NCBI RefSeq assembly: GCF_036898095.1
Contig: NC_090726.1
Span: 41,469,930 to 41,533,929 of the forward strand
Length of the DNA stretch: 64,000 nt
Origin: Palaemon carinicauda
Lineage: Eukaryota > Arthropoda > Malacostraca > Decapoda > Palaemonidae
Direction: 5' to 3'
Made by a program: the position numbers and the translations under genes. Under the pieces are notes generated by a model. That model had not been told where the DNA came from. It worked only from the letters and a program-made list of their open reading frames with translations, and did no database searches. This document shows positions 30,861 to 43,959 of this stretch, piece by piece. Each line of letters begins with the position of its first letter. Positions within the stretch are counted from its first letter, which is position 1.

Positions 30861-32065
30861 CTGAAGAAGGAACGCTGCCCAGTCAGGCTGTGGATGAGTC
30901 TGGTAGGGACCCTGTCATCCGTGGATCAATTTGTGTCACTAGGAAGACTACACCTCCGTCCTCTTCTATACCATCTAGCTTTTCACTGGAAAAAGGACAA
31001 GACGCTAGAAGCGGTCTCGATCCCGGTTTCCGGAAAGATAAAGTCTGGTCTGACTTGGTGAAAGGACTATATCAACCTTAGAGAGGGTCTTCCCCTGACT
31101 GTTCAGACTCCCAACCACGTTCTCTTCTCGGACGCATCGGACGTAGGCTGGGGTGCGACATTAGACGGTAGGGAATGCTCGGGATTATGGAACTCGAGTC
31201 AAAGGACAATGCATTTCACTGCAAGAAGCTACTGGCAGTACGTCTGACCTGGAAAAGCTTCAGGTCTCTCCTTCAAGGCAAAGTGGTGGAGGTGAACTCG
31301 GACAACACCACGGCTTTGGCGTACATCTCCAAGCAAGGAGGGACCTACTCTCTGACATGGTACGAGATCGCAAGGGACCTCCTCACCTGGTCAAAAGGTC
31401 TAGACATTTCACTAGTAACGAGGTTCATCCAAGGCAACTTGAATGTCATGGCAGATTGTCTCAGTCGGAAGGGACAAATAATTCCAACAGAATGGACCCT
31501 CCACAAGGATGTTTGCAAGAGACTTTGGGCCACCTGGGGCCAGCCAACCATAGATCTCTTCGCAACCTCGATGACCAAGAGGCTCCCAATATTTTGCTCA
31601 CCAATCCCGGACCCAGCAGCAGTTCATATAGATGCCTTTCTACTAGATTGGTCACATCTAGATCTATATGCATTCCCTCCGTTCAAGATTGTCAACAAGG
31701 TACTGCAGAAGTTCGCCTCTCACGAAGGGACAAGGTTGACGCTAGTTGCTTCCCTCTGGCCCGCGAGAGAATGGCTCACCGAGGTACTTCGATGGCTAGT
31801 AGACGTTCCCAGAACGCTTCCCCTAAGGGTGGACCTTCTACGTCAGCCACGCGTAAAGAAGGTACACCAAGGCCTCCACGCTCTTCGTCTGACTGCCTTC
31901 AGACTATCGAAAGACTCTCGAGAGCTAGAGGCTTTTCGAAGGAGGCAACCAGAGCGATTGCTAGAGCAAGGAGAACATCCACCCTTAGAGTCTACCAATC
32001 GAAGTGGGAAATCTTCCGAAACTGGTGCAAGTCAGTATCCGTATCCTCGACCAGTACCTCTGTAA
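30858..32065 (+). pseudogene. Copy 3 ORF2 remnant: RT thumb, RNase H, methyltransferase-like
   Basis: It begins 'MLKKERCPVRLWMSLVGT', the point equivalent to copy 1 base ~10075, so the RT catalytic core is absent. RNase H motifs follow ('LFSDASDVGWGAT' in another frame, 'NSDNTTALAYISKQGG'). 'MADCLSRKGQIIPTEW' and 'IDLFATSMTKRLP...YAFPPF...SLWPAREW' are intact in a 296-codon open stretch from 31175. The end overlaps the recombinase frame. Confidence 0.72.
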
Positions 32066-32948
32066 CTCAAATAGCTGACTTTCTCTTATATCTGAGGAAA
32101 GAAAGATCTCTTTCAGCTCCCAATATCAAGGGTTACAGAAGCATGTTGGCATCAGTCTTCCATCACAGAGGCTTAGATCTTTCCAACAATAAAGATCTAC
32201 AGGACCTCCTTAAGTCTTTTGAGACCACGAAGGAGCGTCGTTTGGTTACACCTGGTTGGAATTTAGACGTGGTACTAAGATTCCTTATGTCAGACAGGTT
32301 CGAACCGCTACAATCAGCCTCCCTGAAAGATCTCACCTTTAAGACTTTTCCTGATATGCTTAGCCACAGCTAAAAGAGTCAGTGAGATTCATACCTTCAG
32401 CAAGAACATCGGATTCTCATCCGAAACGGCTACATGTTCTACAACTTGGTTTTCTAGCCAAACACGAGCTGCCTTCTCGGCCTTGACCAATATCGTTCGA
32501 TATTCCAACTTATCGTATGGTTGAAAATGAACTAGAAAGAGTCTTATGTCCTGTAAGAGCTCTTAAGTTCTGTTTAAAACCTTTACGAGGCCCGTCTGAA
32601 GCTTTATGGTGTTCAGTTAAGAATCCATCTTTGCCTATGTCAAAGAATGCTTTATCCTATTTTATCAGACTGTTAATACGAGAAGCTCATTCCCATCTGA
32701 ATGAGGAAGACCAAGCTTTGCTGAAGGTAAGGACACACGAAGTTAGAGCTGTCGCAACTTCCGTGGCCTTTAAACAAATTAGATCTCTGCAAAGTATATT
32801 CGACGCAACCTATTGGAAAAGCAAATCAGTGTTCGCGTCTTTTTATCTTAAGAATGTCCAGTCTCTTTACGAGAACTGCTACACTCTGGGACCATTCGTA
32901 GCAACGAGTGCAGTAGTGGGTGAGGGCTCAACCACTACAATTCCCTAA
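31792..32948 (+). pseudogene. Copy 3 tyrosine recombinase, frameshifted
   Basis: The N-terminal part is open to 32373. A two-base loss near 32345 ('TFKTF' against 'TLKTLFL' in copy 1) and a further change near 32440 break it, and the C-terminal part is open from 32517. 'THEVRAVATSV', 'ATYWKSKSV' and 'FASFYLKNV' keep His, Arg, Trp and Tyr. Confidence 0.75.
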
Positions 32949-33353
32949 TTCCATAACCTTTTTTAATCTTTCTCTTGAAATGTTTTATTATTGTTTTTGG
33001 GTTGTCCGGAAGGCTAAGAAGCCTTTCGCATCCTACTTGATTTGGCGGGTGGTCAAAGTCATTTCTTGAGAAGCGCCTAGATTAGAGGTTTTGATGAGGT
33101 CCTTTAGTATGGGTTGCAACCCTTCATACTTCAGCTCCTAGGAGTCGCTCAGCATCCTATGAGGATCGCGAGGCTCAGTAAGGAAAACGTACTTAAAAAG
33201 GCAGAGTAATTGTTCAAGTCGACTTCCTTACCAGTTACTTATTTATTTTATGTTTGTTATTTTGAATAACTGCTAAAATGAAATACAAAATACTTAGCTC
33301 ATAATAATGTCAACATGTAATGCTGGTCTCTACCCACCCCCCTGGGTGTGAAT

Positions 33354-33689
33354 CAGCTATATGATCACCGGCTAAGTTTAATATTGAAAAATGTTATTTT
33401 CATTAGTAAAATAAATTTTTGAATATACTTACCCGGTGATCATAAATTAAAGGACCCTCCCTTCCTCCCCAATAGAGACCCAGTGGGCAGAGGAGAAAAT
33501 TGGTTCTGTGTTGACATGGAGTACTTGAGTACCTGCTCGACAGATGGCGCTGTTGATGTACACCCCCACCTGTATAGCGATCGCTGGCGTATTTTGTCCT
33601 TAGGTTTTTCTGTCGGGCAGCAGAGCTGACAGCTATATGATCACCGGGTAAGTATATTCAAAAATTTATTTTACTAATGAAAATAACAT
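33354..33689 (+). repeat. Copy 3 ICR and right inverted terminal repeat
   Basis: 33354-33445 joins complements of the left (22029 onward) and right outer ends; about 33500-33689 is inverted relative to 22029-22205 and contains GCGATCGC. Sequence beyond 33690 is hAT. Confidence 0.82.
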
Positions 33690-33930
33690 ATTAAAGCTTT
33701 GAGACAGGAAAGCGAGATGTGACAAGATCTCGAGTTTTAACTCTGTTGATATGTTGTTGTCGACAACATTCTCAGCAATGTGTTGTAACAATGTTTGTAA
33801 TATATAATGGGTATGATGATCATCTTCAAGTCTTCCTTGCCATACCCTCAGTGATAAAGAGAGTGAGAGAGAGAGAGATTGTCCCAAGTCTGTGGAAAAA
33901 CCTTGAAATTGTTTTGACTGCAATAACATT
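33690..33930 (-). pseudogene. Fossil hAT transposase, upstream half
   Basis: Minus strand reads 'VDNNISTELKLEILSHLAFL' then 'SQSFN', a segment that in hAT proteins precedes a 'YFPE' box. That box is found at the far side of the DIRS pair (15260-15267 inward). Upstream is a GA/CT microsatellite (33858-33880) and no further clear similarity. Confidence 0.55.
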
Positions 33931-33934
33931 CATT

Positions 33935-34617
33935 TTGTATTTGTAAAATTAATTTATTATATACTGTACTAATGTGTTTGATTAGTAAAGACTGCCTATA
34001 GGGTAGAGTGATTTTTTAGCAATAAATACCTTTGTTGCTGATGGCTAGGGGCACATATCTTGTAAAATATTCATGGGATGTCAATAATTCCACAACCACC
34101 TTTTAATTTTATCTAAACCATGGCTTTCCTCATCTTGATAAATTTATTCATATCTGGCACCGCCATTCAAATATGATGCATATTGCATAAGATTTTTCAT
34201 AATTCTGACCATCCTTTACATTCAGATCTTCCCGAACAATACCATCCTGTTGGTAATACTAGGTCATCCCTTCTCCATCATGAAGCTCAATACTACGCAT
34301 TACTATGGAAGGTTTATTCCAGCTGTGACCAAGTTGTGGAATGATCAGTAGCCATTGCCTGGCCCTCCCTAGTCCTAGCGTGGTTGGAGAGGAGGCTTGG
34401 GGCTGATCATATGTGTATATAAGGGAGATTGTTCCACAGTGTGGTCATAGCTGAAATAATCTATTTTTCTACCTTAAGGGAGGAGACAGTAGTAGTAGGC
34501 CAACTGCTTTTTATATGAAAAGGGTATATCTGTACGAGAGAGAGAGAAATACATATCATAGAATTTAAGCCACATGACAAGGGCCTCAAACATGTCCTTC
34601 CACTCCAGTCTGTTAAT
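33935..34617. other. AT-rich intergenic stretch
   Basis: No coding or repeat signal that I recognise, apart from a short palindromic-looking stretch (34322-34450) where 'ttccagctgtgaccaagttgtggaat' has an approximate inverted partner 'attgttccacagtgtggtcatagctg'. This may be a foldback element. Confidence 0.4.
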
Positions 34618-34785
34618 AGTCTTTCTTTTCCAGTCTATACCCCCGAAAACTGTCTTAGCTCGTCAATCTATCCTCTTCTCTTCCTTCCCCTGCTTTTGCC
34701 ATCTCTAGGGACACATACTAATAATTTTTCTTGTTCATCTATTAATCTCATTAGCCTATATGTCCTCCCCATGTTCATTTTTTTT
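34618..34785 (-). pseudogene. RTE-like LINE 3' fragment, second copy
   Basis: It matches 14360-14530 closely at nucleotide level ('ccagtctatac', 'aactcgtcaat' region, 'tcttctcttcctt'), the same C-terminal reverse transcriptase tail, with indels. It is non-functional. Confidence 0.6.
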
Positions 34786-34822
34786 CTCGTATCCATGTTG
34801 CTATTATATGACAAATCCGCTT

Positions 34823-35460
<638 letters not shown>

Positions 35461-35939
35461 TATTTTTTCTTGGATTTAATTATAGTGTATGCCAGTGCAT
35501 ACTACGTACGTTTTAACTGAAAATGAAAGTTGTGGAATGATTTTTATTTTAAGTCAAAACATATATAATATGCGCTGGCATATACTATAACTAAATCCAA
35601 GTATAACAGTTTTATAAAATAATTAACATCTCTTAATTGATAACTGATTCAATTAACAGTAATATGTTAGGATACAGGATATGACCATAGTCTATATTCA
35701 TAAAAAGATATTCACCGAACTCCCCCAATATTTTGACTTTTAACAAATTAATTTTAGCCATTGTTGTATTTTTTCTTGATATTAATATAAAAGCACTGTT
35801 AATTATTCTGTGATTATTGCAATAATGGGAATGTAGAATGGTTAATATTATATAGAAATCTGTTCTTCTTGAGTAGTGAGTCTCACTTTAGCAGTCATCT
35901 AGAAATTTCTTTAAATCAGAGAATACGAGTGAAATGCTC

Positions 35940-35940
<1 letters not shown>

Positions 35941-36006
<66 letters not shown>

Positions 36007-36385
36007 TTGCTAAGCTACAACCCTGTTTGGAAAAGCAGGATGCTATAAGCCCAGGGGCTCCAATAGGGAAATAGCTCAGTGAGGAAAGGAAACAAAGAAA
36101 AATAAAATATTTCAAGAAGAGCAACAAGATTAAAATAAATATCTCCTATGTAAACTGTAAAAACTTTAACGAACCAAGAGGAAGAGAAATAAGATAGAAT
36201 AGCTTGCCCAAGTGTACCCTCAAGCAAGAGAACTCTAACCCAAAAGAAAGTGGAAGACCATGGTAAAGAGGCTATGGAACTACCCAAGATTAGAGAACAA
36301 TGATTTGATTTTTGGAGTGTCCTCCTAGAAGAGCTGCTTACCATAGCTAAAGAGTCTCTTCTACCCTTACAAAGAGAAATGTTCT
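35941..36385 (-). repeat. (TAA)n-tail interspersed repeat, minus copy
   Basis: The tail (TTA)n on the plus strand spans 35941-36005, followed by a ~380-bp body matching 330-765 in reverse orientation. Confidence 0.78.
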
Positions 36386-36744
36386 GTCCTTTCCATGATA
36401 TATTTCGTAATTAGTAATTCGCAGTTTATGGTATAGACATATATACCTGAATATTTTCTAGTTACGATAATGAGATATATTCAACAGCTTGTCTTCTCTC
36501 AGTGCTATACCTTGAAGTCTTTTTGCAGACATATTAGGCCTATAAGACTTTGTTTAAACTAACAAGAACAACGATTGCTAAAGAAATTTAAAAGAATGAA
36601 AGAATTAAAAACTAAACTGAGACTCACAAATAGGAAGGGTAAAAATACAGACAACATCTGAACTACAAAAGAATGAAAATGTGAGCTATATAGTTTTATT
36701 GCAAAGATGAAAAACAGAGCATATATTGGAATAGAATATTTTGT

Positions 36745-36905
36745 TTTAATTATCTATTACTTATTTTGTAATTTATTTATTTCTTTGGTTCCTTTCCTCA
36801 CAGGGCTATTTTCCCTGTTGGAGCCTTTGAGCTTATAACATTCTGCTTTTCTAACAAGGGTTGTAGCTCAGGTTGTGATAATAATAATAATAATGATAAT
36901 AAACA
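36745..36905 (+). repeat. (TAA)n-tail interspersed repeat, truncated copy
   Basis: Only the 3' ~150 bp are present, ending in (ATA/TAA)n at 36880-36905. Confidence 0.7.
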
Positions 36906-37100
36906 ATTAGAGTGAAAGGAATAGATGACTAAATGAAAGTGTAAAGGTTGACCTACATTTTAAAGCTAACAGAACTTGTAAATGTAGGCTATATTGTACA
37001 AAGAAAAAAAAATATTGTCATAGTAAATTTTAGCTATTAATGATGAACTGTTCTCAGTTAAAGTATGATTATGATGTGTCAATTACAGATCAATAAATAG

Positions 37101-37510
37101 CAAGTACTAGACCTAAGATTAATGTTACCAATGGGCATAGTGGACTAGTGGTGTCAATGAATTTATCATATTGCTTCATGGATAGTGTCTTCTACAGTAA
37201 AATAAGAACAAAAATATATAGTTCTGTAGGAAAACAAGAAATTTTATTGTCTTGTATTAATAAAAACATCCCGTTTTATTATCTTACAAAGTATTAAATA
37301 TCTGTTTAGCAAGTAATAGGCCTAAGATTGATGTAACAAATGGGCATAGTGATGCTAATGAATTTATGCTATTTCTCCATGGATAGCGTCTTCTATAGTA
37401 AAATAAAAAATATTATAGTCCTGTACTTGAAAACAAGAAATTTAATTGTCTTGTGGTTATAAGATTATTATGTTTTATTATTTTATGAAGTGTTAAATGT
37501 CTCTTTAGGT
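37101..37510. repeat. Two tandem copies of a ~209-bp unit
   Basis: Units start at 37101 ('caagtactagacctaagatt') and 37310 ('caagtaataggcctaagatt') and remain alignable through 'gatagtgtcttct', 'aaacaagaaatt' and 'ctgtttag'/'ctctttag'. They have diverged noticeably, so the duplication is not recent. Confidence 0.75.
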
Positions 37511-37844
37511 TAACGCGATCAAGCCAATAATGACCAACTCCATCATTCACTTCAGTAACTTCATTGTTTACGTTAAAGTAACATTGCCAATGTGTAATTA
37601 AATCTGTGAAGTTAAATCCAAGATTTTTATATACATATTCATATTAAGTTCCCGTCTCTCTGCCATTTCAGTTCATCAAGGGTAAAGTACAGTATTTAAT
37701 TCTTTTATAATTAACGTGATTTAACTAATACCTTAAGTGTGATTTAATTCTCCTATGATTGACATGATTTTACTAATACCTTCAGTGTGATTTTACCAAG
37801 AAGACTTTCGAAAATGAACAAAAAACTTGAATGTGATCCCAACC

Positions 37845-37877
37845 CAATCTAACCTAACCCAACCTAACCTAACCTAA
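37845..37877 (-). repeat. Short TTAGG-like telomeric run
   Basis: The plus strand has repeated AACCT units (complement of the arthropod TTAGG telomere repeat), imperfect. A similar short run on the plus strand lies at 43186-43203. Confidence 0.55.
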
Positions 37878-37899
37878 ATTCAAATTTAGTTAAATCACG

Positions 37900-39540
37900 T
37901 TATTTACTACAGGAAATATATATTTTCGGTTCGAAATGATACCTTGTAATACAGTAAAACTTTACCGTGATTTATTTTAAGCTTAGATTTTTTCTTAGGT
38001 ATACGATTAAATATGTGACTGATGTCAGTAGTTAGCTTCATATAACGTACCATTACTTTTACTTGCTAATTATTAGTCCAGTTATGTTTTAAGTATATAT
38101 CCTTGACATTAGATTAGCCATGCATACACCTTAGGCCTACGACTTTGAATCTATTTGATAATTTTCCTCACAATGGCTCCTCACTTATCCTTCCCCTTAG
38201 TGGATTAAACTGGGTAAAGTCTATTGGGGGTGCAGATATCTATGGATATCTTAGGATATGTCCCTGTTTATAAACGATATCTTCGGTTAGTTATTCCTGG
38301 GGTTGGAAACCCGTGATTCCTGACGGTAATTCTCTTGTAATATCACTCGCAGAAATATTATACTGTAGGAAGCAGCCGAAGGGAACTTCCATCTCGACAA
38401 CATGGCTATCTTACCCAAAAATAGATTTTTCCTACGTCAAAATCCCTTTGATATTTTTCCACGCAATAACTTTATACTTCACGTTTTACATATCACTGTT
38501 TTACCATCATATCAATATGCCTCGTAATTAAATAGACTAATCTCTATTTTAACAAATTTATCATCACAGAAACCATCTTAAGGTGACTCACTTGTAGGCC
38601 TATATTAATTTAGGCTGTTCATAGTTATGGATTTAAACTAATGTGCTAGTAATTATTAACAGAAATCTGCTGATTAGTTTGGGGAACATTGTTAATGTAA
38701 AATAAAACCTACAATTGTACACGATTTGTTTCTGCATAACTTAACTCATGTGCCGTTCGAAGATATTTGTACGGGCCTATTCTATGATTAGGAACACAGC
38801 ATTCTAGTCCTGTCTGCGTTAGTATAATGTAAATATTCATTGTTTATTATCAGTGTTGTACTAATATAGATTTACTGTTTATCTGTATTATAATATACCT
38901 TAATTTTCTACTGAAGTGTACTATATATTTACCATATAAAGTAATTATGAGGGAATCCCAGTGGGAAACTGGCATTTTCAAGTATGGCAGATGTGCATAA
39001 ATCAAACCATAATATTTTGGATTATTTGGGTACATAGTTTTGATCCAGGTTTAGAGGGATGCATTCAAGCCTTACCTAACCTTACTCAGTTTGCCGACCC
39101 CTTACATGCTTAAAGCTTAAGCCCCTGGACTTTCACCACTTAACATAACACATGGACCAGATCTTCCTTACTAACTGGGTTGAGGTTAGAGGGCACTTGG
39201 CAACTCCCCATCTATTCCTTAAGCTCACTTACGATGCCGGAAAACTACCAAACTAAGAAAAAAGCTAAATATTTTTGTTAATCACCTCTTCTTAAATAGG
39301 ATGAGAAGGTCGAGGATCAGTTGCTTCTGATTCAAGAAAATAGTTTCCAAGATAGAATTAATTTCCAAGGGGGAAGATGGGATCCATGAATGAAAGTTTC
39401 TTTATAATCATTCACAACACATTTACAACGATGTTGTTAGTTTTCAAGATTAGTACCAAGGAGTGGTGATTTTTAAAAGTAGCAGTTGTTCTGACTCAAA
39501 TACAAACCCTTGTAATTTACTTAGGAGATTGATCAGCATG
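37900..39540. other. AT-rich intergenic DNA
   Basis: No gene is recognised. The only repeat I can place is the 38270-38460 copy of the dispersed family also at 13370-13590. Confidence 0.4.
38270..38460 (+). repeat. Dispersed repeat, copy b
   Basis: Alignable with 13410-13590 ('aatatcactcgcag', 'gggaacttccatc', 'acatggctatctt', 'acccaaaaata', 'gtcaaaatcccttt'). Confidence 0.6.
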
Positions 39541-39859
39541 AGATGGTGTTCAGCCTATATAAACTGATCGATGTGGCAGCCAACCCCCAGGAGAAGGGGG
39601 TGGTGGGGCAGCAGGGTAGTGGGAGAGCACTCCTGCAACTGCCTGCACATTTACCAGTATAACCACTTCTTTATTAGTCTCTGGAGAGAGCATATGTGCT
39701 CTGCCTCTCCATTTTTCTATTTCTGGCTGTTCAAACTTAGTTTCTTTAATCGTTTCACGGATGACCACTGTGTTTTCTGTCCGGGCACGACCGGCCATGT
39801 TTTTGGCACATACCATATTTTCGGCACATACCATATTTTCTTCGACACTGATCTTCGTT

Positions 39860-40436
39860 AGCATTGCTCATCGTGCAGAAGCCTCTCCTGCTAGAGGAGT
39901 ATTTCGGCAACAAGCGTCGGGAGCACCCGTATTCCTAGTGGAAATGATTCCACTGAAGATGGAAGAAGTCGAAAAGGATTCTCCCAGACTTTCTTCTTCT
40001 TTGCGGTAACTCCTTCCCTCCTGTGTGCTCATTCAATCTCCTTTGTAGGATGAACAAGTAAAAGGGATATGCTTTTTCTTCCGCTCGACTTTTTGGTCTG
40101 GAATACCGTGTTGCTTCCTCTGAGAAGGAATGGTGCCTTCCTCCTATGAGAAGTCCTCCATTGATGCTCTTCTTGAGCTATAGCCTTCTTTGGAACTTTA
40201 TGGTTCCCCCTTGAACGATTGGCTTCTGGAGGAGTTGAAGCATAGCACAGAGCAGCAGCCTCTTTTGCTCCCACTAGGATTGGCCCGGGGTCATCCCCTT
40301 CCAGTACCAATGCCAAGAAAAGGGTTTCCCTTCTCTTTGGCCCTGTGTCCCATCCATCTGTTTCAGATTCTGGGCTTTTAACTTTTCAGATCTTTAGCCT
40401 TATAGAGGTAACTGATGATTCTGATTAGCTGTTATT
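39860..40436 (+). pseudogene. GC-richer degenerate coding-like remnant
   Basis: This stretch has higher GC than its surroundings and several short open pieces interrupted by stops. Its position just upstream of a DIRS recombinase fossil suggests it belongs to the same element, but no motif is recognisable. Confidence 0.35.
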
Positions 40437-40735
40437 GTGTTCCGTGAGAGCACTAAGGCATTTAAGTACTGTAAGACTTCACAAAACCTGTTTGTCAGCA
40501 CAGGTAGAATAAAGAAGAGGATCTCCAGAAACACAATCTCGTTCTGCCTCAGAGAAGTGATCTCACAATATCTTTCTCCTTCAACTTCCTCTATTGGAGA
40601 AGTGCCAATTAAAGCTCCTGACATCAGAAGCATGGGAACCTCTCAGGCTTTCAAGAAGAACATCTCTGTAGTGCAGGTACTGTACTCCAAGTGAGCACCA
40701 GATGCAAATATAGTACGTATCATAAAAGGTCTTCA
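40437..40735 (+). pseudogene. Fossil DIRS-like tyrosine recombinase, C-terminal fragment
   Basis: The reading 'LFVSTGRIKKRISRNTISF' with 'LREVIS', then 'KAPDIRSMGTSQAF' and 'NISVVQVL' follows the C-terminal order of DIRS recombinases (compare copy 1 'SKNALSYFIRFLIREA', 'KTHEVRAIATSVAF', 'SLQSIM'). The catalytic His is Pro here and stops follow, so it is dead. It differs from copies 1-5 and may belong to family C. Confidence 0.6.
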
Positions 40736-41099
40736 TAAAACTTAAGCTCCATTTAATGATTTTGCTAGGTGTACAACTGAGACATTTAGCTCATAAACAA
40801 CCCTTAAAGCCAGGACCATTGACCCATTGGTATAGTCAAACCACAGGTGCACGAGGTGACAGGAACCTTAACCCCCGTAGCATCTTTATGTGCTCAGGTT
40901 TCGAGTTCCTGGGATAGTGTTCTAACCGGTTGGAATTGGACTTCCTCCTGCCTAAGGATGAGTCTTCTGTTTAAAGGTTGTTGGTTTCTATTTTGTGTAG
41001 GAACAAACGAAAATTTTTAATGCAATTTGTATGTTTTCTAATTATAAAGTACAAACCTGAGTCCTTTACTCATACTTTCCTGCCAACACCAACCCCCTA

Positions 41100-43959
41100 A
41101 AAAAAATCCTAGTTGTTATATAAGTGAATTGTCAGTGAGCCAGCTGGACCGGTCGCCTGCTCGCTATCGTTAACAGTCATTATAGGTTTTTAATTGTCTT
41201 ATTCTCGGCTTTGCTGTTATCATTCTCCTATGTAAAAGATTCAGGCTTGTAAAATTAGGAAAAATACAAATTACTTAAAAAAAAATTTGTCAGTTTTTAG
41301 TTAGAAGGAAGGCAAAAGGAATGAAAACATCTTGTGTTCCCTGAAGGTTAAAGTGTCAGATAGTGTCTGTCATCCACTTATGTGCCTAGCTGAAGCTAAG
41401 GTCAACAGGAATAGGGTTTTAGCTGTGAGAAATATTTCAAGCTGTTCAAAATTCGTACATTTTAAATACTGTGGTTAAACCGCATCCAAATTTTTGGGAA
41501 TGGAACTTAATACTGTAGACATTTCAACAATTAGTAATATAATAAACCACTATAATTCCTGAAAGGGAAAGATCTATCACCAATGCTTTAGGACAGAATT
41601 AAGCCTGGGTGTAAATTTCTTAATAGCAGAAATTGAACATATCTTTTAAGGAAAAATTAATCATAAAAATCATTTGACAGAACTCATAGCTTTGCATTTT
41701 GAAGGGAATATTGGTAATTTATTTTAGAAGCTATAAGACAATCTAGAGTGTTTCAAAAACCTTTTGTTTCCGAGGATGCGTTATATAGTCTCCATTCGAT
41801 CAGTTGTAGTATGGATCGGTTTGGATGAATCAATTTTGAGAGAGGTTGTTTGTGCATACTGGCTTCGTAGGGCAACCGTCTCGGACACTCCAAAAACAGG
41901 TGCCACAGATATGTGAACTATTCCTTCTGTGGTGGAGCTATTAGCATCATCCTGCTGTTTACAGAGATTCTGAATTCTTAACACCTGCTGAACCATGGCA
42001 AGTGCTGGAAATGGTAAGAATTACAGTAAAGAGTTTTTTCAGGAGTACTAATATATCTAGCTAATATCTCAGCATTTGAGGAATAGGTAGAGGTTTAGAA
42101 GTACAGTACAGTACTTACGTTATCAAGAGGAGAGATAGAGTATAGGGATCCAGACTAGCATCTCTGTTTTAAGCCTTGCAAATTCTAGGAGTCTAAAAGA
42201 TCAGCCATAAATGCTGCAGATCAATGTCGTCTCTTGAGGGGCAAATTGAATACAGAATTTGAGTCTGTGAGAATAACAGCTCTGATATATACTGTGTATC
42301 ACTAGCCTTTATTGAAAAGTGCATTAGAACCACTAGTTACCACATGAGGCGGTAGGTTAAGCCTGAAATATTACTTTGAACTGAGAATTAAATGAAGTCT
42401 GTCATACTGCAAACAATATATCCCCAATAACAAAAATATTTATAAAGATTCAATTAATTTAAGAGCATCTACAATCTGAAATGCTATCTCCTAAAATAAA
42501 AACAATGTTGCTTATGGGCACTATTTCCTGAGAATTGGAAGGTCAAGGGACTTCCAAACATACTCAACTTATTAGGGTATTTCTTAACAAAAATGTTATG
42601 TAAGGCTGAGAAAGGAGATAATTCCTCACTTTCAAGGTTGCCTCCTTGATTTTCCTGTATCGTAGGTTTCTATTAAACACGAAGTTGTAGAGTAGAGATG
42701 CAGCCACTTTTTCAATTTTGTAGAATAAGATGCTTTCAAACTTAATAAATTTATGGTATTTCTCTTATGAAAAAGTGAGACTTCCTCACTTTAATTGTCT
42801 TTCTTTTTCACTTTTCTGTACCGCAAGAAGAGCCGTGTGAAAATTAGCTGATTTCTCAGTTTGTTTACCATTTAAAAAGATGGTAATAAAGGGAGCACAT
42901 AGAGTACTTGTTTTGGTCTTCAATATACTAATAGACTAATAAGAAGCTCTTACTTAAGCTAATGGAGGGATATTACGATCAAGACGACCCTCTTGGTCTT
43001 CTTCCGCACAATCTACTCATCTCATATAATGACTAGGATTTCAGTTTTGCAAGGATTCAGCAGAAGGATCTAAAGTATATAAATATTTTGATGCATTGTG
43101 TAAGGCTTTCGAATCTGTATTCCTGTGTACTTTCAGACCCCTTACTGAATGAAATGCTATTAACAATAAGTTGCCCTTGGGGGATTAGGTTAGGTTAGGT
43201 TGGGTTTAACAATGGGGTGTGTACGAGAATCACCATCATTAAAGGATTCATCTGGATTCTGAAATTTAACAAAGGAAACAAATGATGTCAAGAGATGGTG
43301 ACGTTCGTCACTATCAAAGATGGCTGAACTTGTGTACTGTCTATAGGTGGAGGGGTGTTATTTTTGTTATCATCCCTGCTGTAATCAGCTATCCCTGCTG
43401 TAATCAGCTATCCTGTTCTTCCCTGGCTTTTCCCTTAACTAACAGCAAGTTAATTTTTGTGCTCAGTCTGTTAACTTGATTATCAACCATTGAAATATAC
43501 TTTTCCATTAGTGGTACTGAGAGCAAAACTCACTCTTTACGATTATATGAATCACTGAATCACAGTATTCCCCCCCCCCCACAATCCACAAGGGGAATGC
43601 AGCTCGTGACCTCCTAGAAACGATTTCTGTATACATTCCAAGCAGAAATTGCTAACAAAACCAGGTGAAGACATCTTAATTAGCCTCAGTTCTGATATCA
43701 GAGAACCTTTGCTTAGCTCTTCAATTTTCATTGCTTTTTATATTCTTGAGCCATTTTGCTCATTCATTGTGGGCTACTTTATTCTATGTACCCTCCCAGA
43801 TTTCAGTGTCAGTGCAACAGGGGGGGGGGGGTATCCTCTACTGCACGTCAGTGCTGGGAGGCCTCAAAGGCCTTGCATAAGGCCTTCGGCAGATTGTAAA
43901 CAATCTGGAGAAAAGTGATCGTAGCTGAAACAATGGGGAAGCTGCAATACTGTTTATGT
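41100..43959. other. AT-rich intergenic DNA, no gene recognised
   Basis: Contains a short TTAGG-like run (43186-43203), a 19-bp direct repeat pair at about 43375-43411, and a C-run (43571-43580) and G-run (43820-43831) about 240 bp apart. I see no exon, RNA gene or transposase here. Confidence 0.4.

Larger units (their letters stand above)
22029..33689 (+). mobile_element. DIRS1-like retrotransposon, copy 3 (subfamily B), RT-deleted, split by Gypsy
   Basis: Left ITR 22029-22205, ICR 33354-33445, right ITR about 33500-33689. ORF1 begins at ATG 22403, then the AT-rich block, gag from about 23404, a gag core from about 24700 to 30180 interrupted by the Gypsy insertion, and a second gag segment from about 30215. 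At about 30845 gag fuses directly to the RT thumb region, so the RT fingers/palm and YxDD box are missing. RNase H and methyltransferase-like regions are largely open; the recombinase is frameshifted. Without the Gypsy element it is about 6.6 kb. Confidence 0.88.

Noticed and set aside
15268..33689. Integrated large DNA virus (long repeat-rich block)
   Set aside because: Every coding part is explained by DIRS, Gypsy, SINE and hAT sequences; no viral structural or replication genes are seen.
43571..43831. C-run and G-run 240 bp apart as inverted ends of an element
   Set aside because: Only homopolymers match; there is no extended inverted repeat or duplication.
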